Assembly (NCBI RefSeq): GCF_029962835.1
Contig: NC_080582.1
Location: 21,770,032 to 21,834,031, forward strand
DNA length: 64,000 nt
Direction of reading: 5' to 3'
Source of the DNA: Magnolia sinica
Lineage: Eukaryota; Streptophyta; Magnoliopsida; Magnoliales; Magnoliaceae
The notes beneath the pieces are model-generated. The model searched no databases, was not told the DNA's origin, and was given only the letters and a program-made list of their open reading frames with translations. This document shows positions 1-12,068 of the stretch, piece by piece; the stretch's first letter is position 1; the number at the start of each line of letters is the position of its first letter. A program made the position numbers and the translations under genes.

Positions 1-1130
1 GGGTGTGATTTGTACTTGATTGATATGATTGATGTGATAGATTCTCTTGAGATTAGCAATGCGCGGCGTTTTCCTTGAACTGAACGCCGGCCCATGTCTC
101 CTGGCTCAAGTATCGAATTAGCGAGCGAGACGCGACATCAGAACCGCGATGACCACGCGGTCACATGGGTATAAGTCTTGGGTCGAACCGACTCTGATAT
201 ACGGAACATGACTCAGGATCACGCGCAAATACCAATAACAGATCACGGGTCACCGAAATTCAACCGAGAGGACTGCGGAGGCCTATGGAACGGTATGGGC
301 TAGGATACGGGTCTTACAAGCCTTCTCGATTGAGATTTCCAAAACCCTTCCCCTATGATTATGGTTTAGAGATATGGCACCAGCCAGAGATCCATTGTGT
401 CTGGGATTTTAGACATCCAAAATCAAATGTTATCCAGTGATGGCGCTTGTTGGATTCTAGTGGCGGGATTAGATTTCAATATGAATTCCCTATTTTTTGT
501 CAAGATCAGACAACCTCTGACCCTGTCTAGAAACAAAGTTCACAATCGATGTTTAGTTTGCTCTGATACCACATGTGAGACAAACCCCACATTGGATTCC
601 AAGATCTATACTGGCATCAATCTAGGGGATCCGAAAGTGTTTAGAAAGTGTGCCTTGATCGATCATCTCGCAGACTATTAGGGTTTGTGCGTCGATCTTT
701 CGCCTCTACCATGCTTACATCAGGTTGCACGCTCTAATGGGGATAAACATGTATATAATGTGTGTATAGATTAGGGGACCGAACGCTTCTTTATAAAGAG
801 ACAGGCCATGAGAAAATTGCACTCATTGTAGGACTTTCCCAAGCTCATGTCTCCTCAATCACTGGGTGAGAAGCCTTCTCCCAATGCAACTCCATAAGAA
901 GTTGTCAATTGTACTTCATGCCTATAATACACTATGTACGTGGGTCCCACCTTGATGGTCATGTGATTGATCCAATCTGATCATTACATTGTCATATGGA
1001 ATTATGCCATTTATAACCCATAATTTCCACATATAAAACATACACACTGAGATCTGCTACCAGGCTCTTACTTTTGACTCACCTATTCTAGGCCTTTCTT
1101 TAAAGCCTTTAAAAGGTAGGGCTAGTGTTA
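1..1130. other. Unassigned sequence, no gene seen
   Basis: I recognise no gene here. An open frame at 397-681 has no familiar motif. A TATA-like stretch 'ctttataaagagacagg' near 789-806 and the mix of GC-richer and AT-rich parts would fit the remains of an LTR or its flank, but no terminal repeat or primer site can be seen, so I leave it unassigned. Confidence 0.4.
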
Positions 1131-1480
1131 TGTAGGCTCCATCTTGATATATGTGTTTTACCCACAATGTCTCTTCATTTTTTTTCCAGCTCATTTTTGG
1201 GCATGATTCGAAAATGAGACAGATTCGAATATGAGGTAGATGACACCCTAGGAAAATAATGGTGACCAAATGCTCACAGTTAAAAACCTTCTTGGACCCA
1301 TTGTAATGTTCATTTTCCATCTAACCTTTTGTTTAGATCACACGGGCTTGGATGAAGGAGAAGTAAAAATATCATCTTGATCGAAAACTTCTTTTATGGC
1401 CTAAAGACATTTTAATGGTTGGCTTTCAGTCACTATTGTTTTCCTACCATATGGTTCACTTGAGATTAGGCTGAAAATTA
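1131..1480. mobile_element. Foldback MITE copy, degenerate
   Basis: The order of landmarks matches the family seen throughout the window: a short 'atatgtgttttacccac' arm, 'cagctcattttt-gggcatga', an 'aatgagacagat' block, the central 'gatgaagg-gaa-taaaaatat' block, and the mirrored 'ggttcacttgagat' arm. Outer ends are eroded, so the limits are approximate. There is no coding potential. Confidence 0.65.
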
Positions 1481-1589
1481 ACTAAATGATACAGATAAAA
1501 CATATATGATTGGATGCTTTTCTTTTTCTTGTGTGCTTTCATTGTACCTAGATTTCCTGCCAAAGCCTTTTACGGGAAGTCCCTGCTAT

Positions 1590-2143
1590 GGGATGATAGA
1601 GAGGGTCCATTATGATGTTTGTAAGAAATCCACCCTGTTCATATGTTTTGCGAGCTTATTTTAGGACATGCGACTCAAAATTAGGTGGATCCAAAATTCA
1701 ACTGGGCCACACGGGAGGAAAAAGTGGTGATCCAGTGACCACCGTTGAAATATTTTTATGGACACAAAAGTTTCGTATCATGCTAAGTTGGGATGATAGA
1801 TAGGGCCCATTATGATGTTTGTGAGAAATCCACCCTGTTTATATGTTTTGCGAGCTTATTTTAGGACATGCGACTCAAAATTAGGTGGATCCAAAATTCA
1901 ACTGGGCCGCACGGGAGGAAAAAGTGGTTATTCAGTGACCACCGTTGAAATATTTTTATGGACACAAAAGTTTCGTATCATGCTAAGTTGGGATGATAGA
2001 TAGGGCCCATTATGATGTTTGTGAGAAATCCACCCTGTTCATATGTTTTGTGAGCTTATTTTAGGACATGCGACTCAAAATTAGGTGGATCCAAAATTCA
2101 ACTGGGCCGCACGGGAGGAAAAAGTGGTGATTCAGTGACCACC
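1590..2143. repeat. 200-bp tandem array built from half a MITE
   Basis: Two full units and about two thirds of a third follow each other at an exact 200-bp step (for example 'gatgtttgt' at 1615, 1815 and 2015). Units differ at only a few bases, so the expansion is young. Each unit is the left half of the foldback MITE: 'gggcccattatgatgtttg', 'gagcttattttaggacatg', 'aggtggatccaaaattcaa', 'gaccaccgttgaaa'. The 63-codon frames that repeat with it are by-products of the repeat. Confidence 0.9.
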
Positions 2144-2583
2144 TTAGTGTTTGTTAGGAATAAAAGCAACTTGGTATAATTAATCAGATCTGTCTCTTTA
2201 AATTTAAACCTTACACTATTCAGGCTCTTTGAGCCTACCATGTTCCAAATTTGAAATCCAATCCAGAAAAGTTAAGCCTAAAACCTCCAACTTCTTGTAC
2301 TGTGGATTGTCTGTTTTGAAACAGCTTGATTTTTGTTTAGTTATTTTTATTATTTTCTTATCTTCTTCTTATCGCATCTAAAGAACAACTTTGATAAATT
2401 TTAGTATGGCCCAGATGAAATGATGTGCATATTGGCTGATTTTTATTTATTTTTAGTCCATAGCCACGGTATGAGGAGCAAATCTGATGGACTGACTGAG
2501 TTTAATTCACTTTTACAGAATATGATAGCTCCAAAGGGTTTGGGTCACCGGATAACAACTCAATGGATGTTACTCTTATTGTA
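2144..2583. other. AT-rich spacer, nothing recognised
   Basis: No open frame, RNA gene or repeat that I recognise lies here between the 200-bp array and the next MITE copy. Confidence 0.4.
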
Positions 2584-2757
2584 GGGCCCACATTGATCAT
2601 ATGCTGTATATCCACTCTGTCTATCGGTTTTTACAGCTCATTTTAACACATGGTCCCAAAAATTAAAGATATAAAAATCTAGTGGACTACACTACAAGAA
2701 ATAGCGATGATTTAACGCTCACAGTAAAAACTTTCCCAACGCCCAGCAACATCTTTT
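2584..2757. mobile_element. Left half of a MITE split by copia element 1
   Basis: The sequence runs 'gggcccacattgatcatatg', 'cagctcattttaacacatgg', 'agtggactacactacaagaa', then stops at the copia LTR. The matching half resumes at 8065 with 'aatggtcattcaccac' and 'tggtccacc'. The two halves are flush with the 5-bp target duplication CTTTT (2753-2757 and 8065-8069). Confidence 0.8.
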
Positions 2758-3111
2758 TGTTGGGTCTAAAACCCAGCTTCCTGCTGACGTGTGGCTGCAG
2801 CCACCATGAAACAAAAATTAGAAACTTTTGGAAGAAGAAGAAGAGAGAACAGCAGCTGTATTGGAATGAATCGAAAATCGTATTACACTGCTGCCTATTT
2901 ATAGGCTTTCTTATTGTGTGAAATTACTAAACAATCCCTGTCTAGATTCATCCTAGGGGTAGCTAAATAAAGAAAAAATAATCCAGAGAAATCTAGAAAG
3001 AAATCTACATAGCTAGCAATTTGATCTTAGAAGAAAAAAAAATCTAATCTAACAACTTGCACATAAGATATGCACACAGTTTTGGATTTGCAGAAATCAC
3101 CGTTTCCAACA
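2758..3111 (-). repeat. 3' LTR of copia element 1
   Basis: Reads TGTTGGAAACGG to GACCCAACA on the minus strand and pairs with 7711-8064. The adjoining purine tract (AAGGGGAG on the minus strand, 3112-3119) is the plus-strand primer site. Confidence 0.95.
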
Positions 3112-6100
3112 CTCCCCTTCAAACCAAAACCGGCTTCATTCCAAGCATTGATCTAAGTCTCCTGAATGTGTCAGTTGGCAATGCTTTGGTGAAGATATCT
3201 GCCACTTGCTCAGTGGTGTGAGAGTATTCCAGCTTTACCAATTTCTGCTTTACTTGATCTCTAAGAAAGTGATATCTTGTGTCGATGTTCTTGCTCCTTC
3301 CATGCTGAACTGGATTTTTGGCAAGTTCGATTGCTGACTTGTTGTCCACATATAACAGTGGATTCCTCCTGTAGATGCTTCAGCTCCTTTAGCAGATTCC
3401 TTAGCCAGATCGCCTCACATACGGTGGATGAAGCTGCTATGTACTCAGCTTCACATGTGGATAGGGCGACCATACTCTGCTTCTTTGAATTCCATGTAAA
3501 TGCTGTCGACCCAAGATAGAAAGCATAGCCTGTGGTACTTTTTCTTTCATCTTGGTCACCACCCCAATCACTATTAGAGTATCCATACAACATCGCTTCA
3601 TCATCGTATGCATAAAAGAGACCGAATTCAATAGTCCCTTTGATATGCCTCAGTACTCATTTTGCAGCTAGCCAGTGTGACTCTTTTAGGGCTTCCATAT
3701 ACCGGCTTAGAAGCCCAACACTGTAGACTATATCTGGCCTAGTGATTGTGAGGTACCTTAAGCTTCCGATTAGGCTCTTAAATAGGGTTGAGTCAACGTT
3801 TCTTCCTTCTCCATCTCTTGTGATCTTCAGGCCTGTTGTTACAGGTGTATTTACGGCTTTACAGTCGACCATCTGAAACTTCTCAAGAAGTTCCTTTGTG
3901 TACTTCTTCTGGGATATGTAAATGCAGCCGACTTGTTGCTTCACTTCAATGCTCAAGAAGAAAGACATCAATCCACCATCAGTCATCTCGAACTCTTTGA
4001 ACATAGCCTGCTTGAATTCTTCAAACATCGCCTGGTTGTTCCCAGTGAACAGTAGATCATCAACATATAAACAAGCGATAAGGATATCACCACGGGCATT
4101 CTTCTTTGTGTAGACTGCATGCTCATACGGACATTTGACGAAGCCATTCTCTTGAAGATAACCGTCAATCCGTGCATTCCAAGCACGGGGAGCTTGCTTC
4201 AACCCATACAGGGCTTTCTTTAGCCGATACACCTTGTGTTCCTCCCCTTGCATGACAAAGCCTTCAGGCTGGTCAACATATACTTCTTCTTCGAGTACCC
4301 CATTTAGAAATGCAGATTTCACATCCAGTTGGTAGATCATCCAACTGTGATGATCTGCAAGGGAGATAATCATTCTTACAGTGTCAAGGCAAGCAACTGG
4401 GGCGAAAACTTCTTCATAGTCTACCTCATATTTCTGTTTGTAGCCTTTTGCTATGAGCCTTGCCTTATATCGTTCGATCTTACCATCGGCATTCCGTTTA
4501 ATTTTGTACACCCATTTGAGACCAATGGTCTTCTGGCTTTTGGGGAGTGAGGTCAACTCCCATGTTCGATTCTTCTCGATGGCATGAATCTCTTCTTCCA
4601 TAGCCTTTCTCCAACATTCTTTATTCACAGCCTCCTCGAATGTGAGAGGCTCGTGGTCCGCATAAAGGCAGAGAAAATTCACTTCCTCAGTTTCTGCGTA
4701 GATGTCGTTGAGGCTTTTCATTTTAATGGGAGCCAAGGGTGAAGGAGAATCGGATGAAGATGTGTTGGATAAATTCTGATTTGATGAAGTACTTCCAGGA
4801 GAGATGGAGCGTACTCCTGGACTTCTGTGATCCGAAGGGGGTGATGTGGGTATCTGCTCTTGCTTCTCATGTCTCTCTTCTTCATATTCTTCGACCTCGA
4901 CTTGCTTTTCTTTGGCTGAGTTTCCCTCGTTCCATTTCCATGCTTCTTCCTCACAAAATATCACATCTCTACTCACCACCACCTTATTGGTTAGTGGGTT
5001 GTAAAGCTTGTATGCCTTTGACTCTTCGCTGTAGCCGATGAAGATGCACTTCTCGCCACGATCATCAAGCTTTTTCCTTCTTACTTCTGGAACTTGATCG
5101 TAGGCAATACACCCATAAATCTTAAGGTGTGCCACGCTAGGTTTGTATCCACTCCATGCTTCTTGCGGTGTCTGGAATCTGATACTCTTAGTCGGACACC
5201 TATTGAGCAGATAGGCAGTACATGCAACTGCCTCTGCCCAGAAATTTTTTGGCAGACTTTTCTCCTTCAGCATGGTCTTCGTCATATCGAGGATGGTGCG
5301 GTTCTTCCGTTCCGCAATTCCGTTTTGTTGTGGCGTGTATGCTGCAGTATGTTGTTGCTTAATGCCATGTTCCCTGCAATATTCTCGAAAAACATTTGAG
5401 GTGTACTCCCCACCTCTGTCAAATCGAAGAGTTTTGATTTTAAGACCACTTTCTTTTTTAACAAGAGCCTTAAAATTTTTAAAAATAGTAAAAGCAGCAG
5501 ACTTCTCTTTGATTACATACACCCATAATTTTCTACTGAAATCGTCAATGAATGTAATAAAGTATTTATTACCTCCAAGAGAGATTGGATCTAATGGTCC
5601 ACAGATGTCACTGTGAACCAACTGCAACGGTTCTCTTGCTCTTCGGGATATTCCACTCAGAAAGGAGTTCCTTTGTTGTTTCCCAAGTGTGCATGCCTCA
5701 CACACATGTTCTGGAGCTTCAATAGTAGGCAAACCATGCACCATGCTTGATGAGGACAGAAGTTTCAGGCCACTGAAATTTAGATGGCCAAAGCGAAGAT
5801 GCCACATCCAGGAATCGTTCTTTGCTTTTCCATAAAAACACTTCTCAAGCATTGTGTTTATATGGAGAGGAAACATATGGTTCTTTGCCATCTGGACTCT
5901 TACAATCAAACATCCATGCATATCTCTAATGGAAAGAGAAGAGTTCTCCATGTGTATGACATACCTTTTTTCGAGGAGTTGTCCGAGACTCAGTATGTTA
6001 CTTTTCATGTTAGGCACATAGTACACATTAGAGATATAGTTTGGAACACCATTCTTCTGAAAGATTTGGATTTTACCTTTACCTTTCACAGGTGTTTTTG

Positions 6101-7214
6101 ATGAGTCTCCAAACGTTACATCACCATGAACTCCTTCTGTGAGTTCCACAAAGAGTTTCTTGTCGCCGCACATGTGATTACTTGCACCCGTGTCGAGATA
6201 CCATACATCATGCTGATCACTACCTTTCTCTTGTGCAAGGAGAAGTGTGGAGCTTTCTTGTTCATGGCTTGATGCTTCGGCATAGTTGGATAGCTCGTCT
6301 TGAGTCACCGGCGTGCTCCAGCAATCAGATGCATAGTGGCCAAGTTTGTTGCAATTGTAACATTGGATGTTCTTTGTACTTCCTCGTCCATGCATAGATC
6401 TACCTCTACCATTTCCTCTTCCATGGAGATTGGTATTTTTCTGCTGGTTTTGGCCATGGCTTTGTTGGTATCTGCGCCCTCTGCCTCTTGCGCGATTGTT
6501 AGCAAAACGTCCACCACGTTGTGAACTTCCACATCCACCATTGTTATTATTCAGAGTCAATCTTGACTCTAAAGCTTGTTCCATCGGCATGGAACTGGCA
6601 TTCTTCTGCATTCGTTGCTCATGAACTTGCAACGATCCCATCAACTCCTCAATGGAGAGTTTCTCAATATCTTTTGATTCTTCGATCGGCACAACCACAT
6701 GCTCAAACTTGGTTGTGAGGGTTCGAAGTATCTTTTTAATAACTCGGACATCTTCAAACTTTTCACCATTTCTTTTCAAATTATTGACAATTACAAGCAA
6801 ACGTGAAAAATAATCAGTAATATTCTCACCTTCCTTCATGTGAGTCGCTTCAAACTCGGCTCTTAATGTTTACAGGCGAACCCGCTTCACTCGATCTACA
6901 CCCTTGAAGATGGTGCTAAGGGTATCCCATGCTTGCTTGCTTGATATTACTTCGGCAATCTTTTCGAAGGTGGATTCATCCAACCCTTGATAGAGGAGAA
7001 ACAAAGCTTTATTGTCTCTCTTCCTCTGATTTTTTAGAGTGATATTTTCTTCATTGGTGAAGACGGCTTCTTCTTCCATAGTGGGTTCTTCATACCCATC
7101 CGTGAAGATTTCCCATAATTCTTGCGACCCAAATAATGCCTTCATTTGGATGCACCATTTTTCATAGTTGTCCTTTGACAACTTAAGAACCCGCGGCTCG
7201 ATTGTGCTAGCCAT
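3112..7214 (-). pseudogene. copia gag-pol region (fossil)
   Basis: Read on the minus strand, the order is: gag from about 7214 with the 'LSKDNYEKW' start typical of plant copia gag; a CCHC zinc knuckle (CYNCNKLGHYASDC) near 6315-6365; the aspartic protease motif DTGASNHM near 6170-6195; the GAG-pre-integrase 'WHLRFGHLNF' near 5770-5810; the integrase core with 'HSDICGPL' and 'DDFSRKLWVY' near 5500-5610; reverse transcriptase with 'SAFLNGV' near 4300 and 'YVDDLLF' near 4045-4065; and RNase H with 'DWGGDQDERKS' and 'ALSTCEAEY' near 3410-3570. Integrase before reverse transcriptase is diagnostic of Ty1/copia. In life it would have encoded the particle and replication enzymes. The copy is broken. 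Confidence 0.95.
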
Positions 7215-7694
7215 CTTTTCTATTTTTTAAAGGAATGGCTGTTTCTTTTTTGAAAAATGAAGGGAGATAGAAAAATAGATTTTTTTTGGCTAAAATCTGA
7301 TTTTTTTTAAAACAGGTTTTTTTTTTTTTTTGCTGCAATCTCTTTCTTTTGCAAACAGATTTTTTGCAATCTGATTTTTTTTTATAACAGGTTGTTGCTA
7401 CAATCTGATTTTTGAAATCAGATTTTTTCAATTGGATTTTTTTTTTTTAAAGCAGATTTTTTTTGCTGGAAAATGTTTCTGATAAAAAACTGGACCTGTG
7501 GGTTATGGCCCCACCACAACTGACGTATCAAACAAACCTGGCAGAGGGAAAACAGGGAGTGCGAGACCTCCTTCCATGGCTGATTTGTCTTGGGTATTGC
7601 AGACCCAAAACAGGTGTAGAACCTCCTTCTTACGGCTGATGAGACCCAATGATCAACAACTCCTTCTCATGGCTGATGAGGCCCAAGGATTAAG

Positions 7695-7707
7695 GGCTCT
7701 GATACCA
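7695..7707 (-). other. Primer-binding site, initiator Met tRNA type
   Basis: TGGTATCAGAGCC on the minus strand, three bases inside the 5' LTR, is the usual plant copia site pairing with the 3' end of initiator methionine tRNA. Confidence 0.9.
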
Positions 7708-7710
7708 CTT

Positions 7711-8064
7711 TGTTGGGTCTAAAACCCAGCTTCCTGCTAACGTGTGGCTGCAGCCACCATGAAACAAAAATCAGAAACTTTTGAAAGAAGAAGAAGAGAG
7801 AACAGCAACTGTATTGGAATGAATTGAAAATCGTATTACACTGCTGCTTATTTATAGGCTTTCTTATTGTGTGAAATTACTAAACTATCCCTGTCTAGAT
7901 TCATCCTAGGGGTAGCTAAATAAAGAAAAAATAATCCAGAGAAATCTAGAAAGAAATCTACATAGCTAGCAATCTGATCTTAGAAGAAAAAAAAATCTAA
8001 TCTAACAGCTTGCACATAAGATATGCACACGGTTTTGGATTTGCAGAAAGCACCGTTTCCAACA
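7711..8064 (-). repeat. 5' LTR of copia element 1
   Basis: Pairs with 2758-3111. On the minus strand it carries the likely TATA box of the element in the 'gcctataaataagcagcag' stretch near 7845. Confidence 0.95.
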
Positions 8065-8233
8065 CTTTTAATGGTCATTCACCACTTTTTCTGGTGGTAT
8101 GGTCCACCAGAAATTTGGATCTGCTTTTTGTTTTTGTTTTTTTTTTAGAGGGGGGATAATGTCCTTAAATAAGCTGAAAAACCAAATGGACAATGTTGAT
8201 ATAATACAAAATCATCAAGGTGGCCCCCACATA
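8065..8233. mobile_element. Right half of the MITE split by copia element 1
   Basis: Continues the copy that starts at 2584: 'aatggtcattcaccac', 'tggtggtatggtccacc', 'aagctgaaaaaccaaatgga', ending near 'atcatcaaggtggcccccac'. Confidence 0.8.
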
Positions 8234-8309
8234 GTAAGGGTAACACCCACTAACTAGGTACTGTTGGGTAGCAGCTAATCGTTCAGTAATTACTTTGTAT
8301 AAATTTGGT

Positions 8310-8640
8310 GGGACCCACTAGAATATTCTTGTGATATCTACTGTCTGTCTTTTTAGCTAGCCAAAAAATTAACCAGATCCAAATGTATGTGGCCACAGAA
8401 AGGCATCAACAGTACGTGGGATTTTCAATCACCTTTTGTTTTGTGCAGGTGGCCCATTTTAGTATTAGATCTAGCTATTTTGGCTCCGAGCCTTACTTGA
8501 GGCCACACACACGAAGGTAAAACACAAATATCTGCTTGATCCAAAACTTGTGGCCAACAAATTTTTAATGGTCATTGACCTTGTTTCCTACAGTGTAGTC
8601 CACTTGAGATTTTGTATCCGGTACATTTTTTTTAAAGAGA
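8310..8640. mobile_element. Foldback MITE copy, degenerate
   Basis: 'ggtgggacccactag', 'accagatccaaatgtatgtg', 'caatcaccttttgttttg', 'aacacaaatatctgcttgat' and 'agtgtagtccacttgagatt' follow the family order with many changes. Limits are approximate. Confidence 0.6.
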
Positions 8641-9469
8641 TCTCCTAAAATAAGTTGGTGGTTGCGATCGCTGCTATTCCGCGTTCGTCTTTTTTATTTT
8701 TATTATTATTTTTTAATGTGATGCCCGTTTTACAAGAAATTTGGTTGTCTGGTTTTTGTCTTCTAGTCTCGTTAGGTGACACATCATTTTAATATCAAAG
8801 CAAGCTGCGTTGATTTTCAGGTCCGTTTCCTTTATACGGGCAGTAGAATATTCTAACTTTTGGGGCCACAATGTTTTATATGCGAAATCTAAAGTTCGTG
8901 AAATTACAACTAAAATGATGAAATTTCAAGTCTAGAATGGGTCACAAGCAAAGGATTACATCTGAGTGATTAACTAATAATGTTTAATCATTAATTTACA
9001 TGGACAATGTTTGGACGGCAGAGATCATCCAATAAAAATAATTTAGTAAGATACAATTGATAATTTGATTGTTTTGGGATATCATCAATGGGCCATGTGC
9101 CAAATATATTAGTATCCTACTAACACACATGTTACACCTAAGACTCTTAAGATAATTTTAGATATAATCCAAATTTCACCTTGGATTTCAAACCCTTTTT
9201 GAAGGGATTTGAAACCCCAAGCACTTTATGGTGCCAAACACACGGGATTTGATATCCCCTCCAATCCCCCAAATTCAATGGTGCCATATAACCCTCAACC
9301 TGGGGCACTGTGGACAGCCTGAGTTCCGGAACATGCTGATTTTTCTTTCTTTCATTTATCTTGGAAAGTCGAACCGTTTTAGTAAAACATGAACACCATG
9401 TGGTCCCACAACAAACATAAGGCTAGTATACCTTTTCCATTGTTCTCTTTGGTGTGACCCATATGAGTC
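8641..9469. other. AT-rich intergenic sequence
   Basis: No gene or element recognised. The short open frames here carry no motif. Confidence 0.4.
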
Positions 9470-11440
9470 TTAGATTTGGCCGAGTTTTTGGCCTTAGCAC
9501 TAAGTACTAAGGAGTGAAACTGATGAACGGAGTGGATTTCACTTTTAAGGCATAATGGCTTGAAAGAAATTGGGCCTTTTCCGTGCTTGTATAGAACACA
9601 CGGATTCATTAAAATTATTAGTTTTTAATAGAGAATCCCTACCAAATCTGCCAAAAAGACAATCCTAATCCAGTTGATTACTATTTTTTGTTGATTTGGG
9701 TCCGTGATCACCGACTGTGGGGCCACCATAATGCATGTACCTAGCATCTACTCCATCCATCCTTTTTTACAACCCCGGCATGATCTAAAAAATGAACTAG
9801 AGGCAAATCTTAGGTGGACCAAACTACAAGAAACAATAGTGATTGAATACCCACCATTAAAAACTTGAGGGCCACCAGAATGGTTTCGCCATCCAAACTA
9901 TTGATAAAGTAAAGAATTGGATGAACGGACCACAAAATATCAGTTTGATCCAAAACTTTTGTGGCTCATAAGTACTAGGCCTGATTTTCTGGTATCAGGC
10001 CTAGTACCAAGGACTGAGCCTGATGAACGGAGTGGATTTCACTTTTATCACGTAATAGCCTTAAAAAATTCCAATTTTTACCAGCTTATTATAAAACATG
10101 CGGACCTACTTTTCTTAGTAACCATACTTTAAAAGTACTTTCAAAAAACTCCTACCAAATCTGCAAAACGACAATCCTACCCTAATTGAATACTATTTTA
10201 ATTGAGTTGAGCACGCGATTCCTGACTGTGGGGCCCACCATGATGCAGGTACCATATATTCATCCATCCGTTTTGACAACTCATTTTAGGCCATGATTCC
10301 AAAAAGATGCAAAGCCAAATCTTAGGCAGACCACACCACATTAAACAGTGGTGATTGAATACCCACCATTAAAAACTTCTCAGGGGCCACTCGATTGTTT
10401 TTTTGTTATACAAAAATTTATAAAGTCACGTAGACCTCGATGAAGGAATCACACAAACATCAATTTGATCCAAAACTTTTGTGGCCCATAAAAAGCTTTT
10501 AACATTCAATCACCCCATTTCCTTTGATTTGTTCCATCTAAGATGTGGTTGATTGTTTGGCCTTCGGCAGTACTGCAGAGTAAACATTACGGAGGAGGTG
10601 GACTTCAGTTTTACATGAATATGGAATTAAAAAGCTTCCATCTTTTTCCCACTTTATTTTAAAACGTGGACGTCCGTTTAATTCGCTGTACATTAAAATT
10701 ATTATTAAAAAATCTGAACATAATTTTCAAAAAAAGACAATCATACCCTAGTTGACTAATATATTTCATTGATTGGGGCACATAATCCCTAAATATGGAG
10801 CCCACCATAATGTATATACCTTGTACCCACACTGTGATGGCTCATTGTTGGGCACGATCAAAAAATGAAGCAAAGCCAAATCTTAGGTGGACCAAACTAA
10901 AAGAAACAGCGGGGATTGAATACCCACCATTGAAAACATCTCAAGGCCATAAGATGTATTTGCCATCCAAACAATTGATAAAGTCACAAAGGCCAAGATG
11001 AAGGACCACACAAATATCATCAGCTCGATGCAAAACTTAGGTGGCCCATAAGAAGTTTTTAATGGTCAATCGCCTATATTTCCTAATATTGTTTGGTCCA
11101 TATAAAATTTGGCTGACTTTTTAACTAAGGCCTGGTACTGAAGAGTGAACCTGATGGATAGTTCACTGGTGAACCTGATGGATGGTTCACACGACATAGT
11201 GGCCTCAGAGTTGCGGTTTTTACATGCTTCATATGAAACACAAAGACAACCTTCTCAACGAATTAGGTACTACCCCCGCCTATTCAGAACTCGGACAGGC
11301 GGAGGAGGCTTTGAGGGCTACGGTGGAAGCAGAACTAAATCTAGGGTGGACCACACCACTGGAAATAGCGGTGAATAAATTCTGTTACCACCAAAATGTT
11401 TCCAATGGTGTCCATTCAATCCTGCTGTTTCATGTTATGT
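9470..11440. repeat. Degenerate tandem array, unit about 0.5-0.56 kb
   Basis: The same succession recurs three times and part of a fourth: a 'ggcctagtactaaggagtga' block with 'gatgaacggagtggatttca', an AT-rich stretch ending 'aaaaagacaatcctaa', then a MITE arm 'tgtggggcccaccat-atg', 'gattgaatacccaccattaa' and 'gatccaaaacttttgtggc'. The arm starts near 9713, 10226 and 10795, so the step is about 515-565 bp. Each unit joins MITE sequence to a non-MITE segment, so the array multiplied a composite unit. Units are well diverged, hence old. Confidence 0.8.
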
Positions 11441-11501
11441 GACTTACATGAGTTTTGTATTTGCTTTATTTTTGGACACTTGTCCTAATATGGTCTTGCG
11501 C

Positions 11502-11600
11502 CTATATTTTGCTAGAATTACGCTTATCTGTTGGATGATCCGAGTGTCCTTGTGAGCTTATATTTTGCTAGAATTACGTAATCTGTTGGATGATCATCAC
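11502..11600. repeat. Short 54-bp direct duplication
   Basis: 'tatattttgctagaattacg' followed by 'atctgttggatgatc' occurs twice about 54 bp apart. No coding meaning is seen. Confidence 0.75.
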
Positions 11601-11660
11601 TAGCGACACGGTTTGGCTGCTGAACCCAACACCGGTGAGCTGGCTTATGTCAAATTTCCA

Positions 11661-12068
11661 TGGCCCCACCATGATTTATGTATTCTATCCACACCATCCA
11701 TATATTTTTCAGCTCATTTTAAGCAAGAGCCTAAAAATGAGACAGATCCAAATCTAAGGTGGACCACACCACAAGAAAGGTTGGGAATTGAACGCTTACC
11801 ATTCAAAACATTTTGGAGTCAAAAGTTTTGGATCAAGCTAATATTTGTGTTTTCCCTTCGTCCAAGTTTGTGTGACCTTATCAACAAGTACAATGGCAAA
11901 TAAACATTAAAGAAGTTTACAATGGTGGACATTCAATCAGCACTACTTTCTTGAAATGTGGTCCACCTAATATTAGATTCTGCTTATTTTTTTAATGGTC
12001 CCTTAAAATGAGTTGGAAAAATGGATAGATAGTGTGGACAAGACGCATACATCTTTGTGAGACCCATA
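11661..12068. mobile_element. Foldback MITE copy, near full length
   Basis: A good reference copy. The left arm 'ggccccaccatgatttatg ... cagctcattttaagcaagag ... aggtggaccacaccacaag' is mirrored by the right arm 'tgtggtccacctaatattag ... aaaatgagttggaaaaatgg ... acatctttgtgagaccc'. The two arms pair for roughly 170 bp each around an asymmetric loop holding 'gatcaagctaatatttgtg' and 'ttatcaacaagtacaatggc'. There is no transposase. Confidence 0.85.

Larger units (their letters stand above)
2758..8064 (-). mobile_element. Ty1/copia LTR retrotransposon 1
   Basis: A full-length copia fossil with two 354-bp LTRs (2758-3111 and 7711-8064), TG...CA ends and a 5-bp target duplication CTTTT on each side. 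A primer site complementary to initiator methionine tRNA follows the 5' LTR and a purine tract precedes the 3' LTR. The LTRs differ at about 11 of 354 positions (about 3%), mostly transitions. At a grass-like clock this is around a million years; slower woody-plant rates would make it several times older. The internal region keeps gag, protease, integrase, reverse transcriptase and RNase H in copia order. It is lightly broken, by about three lesions. It is a close relative of the second copia element at 30093-35440 but has a different LTR body. Confidence 0.96.

Noticed and set aside
397-681. 94-codon open frame on the plus strand
   Set aside because: No recognisable motif or gene context. 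Length is within chance expectation.
1612-2003. Two near-identical 63-codon frames
   Set aside because: They repeat because the 200-bp DNA unit repeats, and the sequence is a MITE arm.
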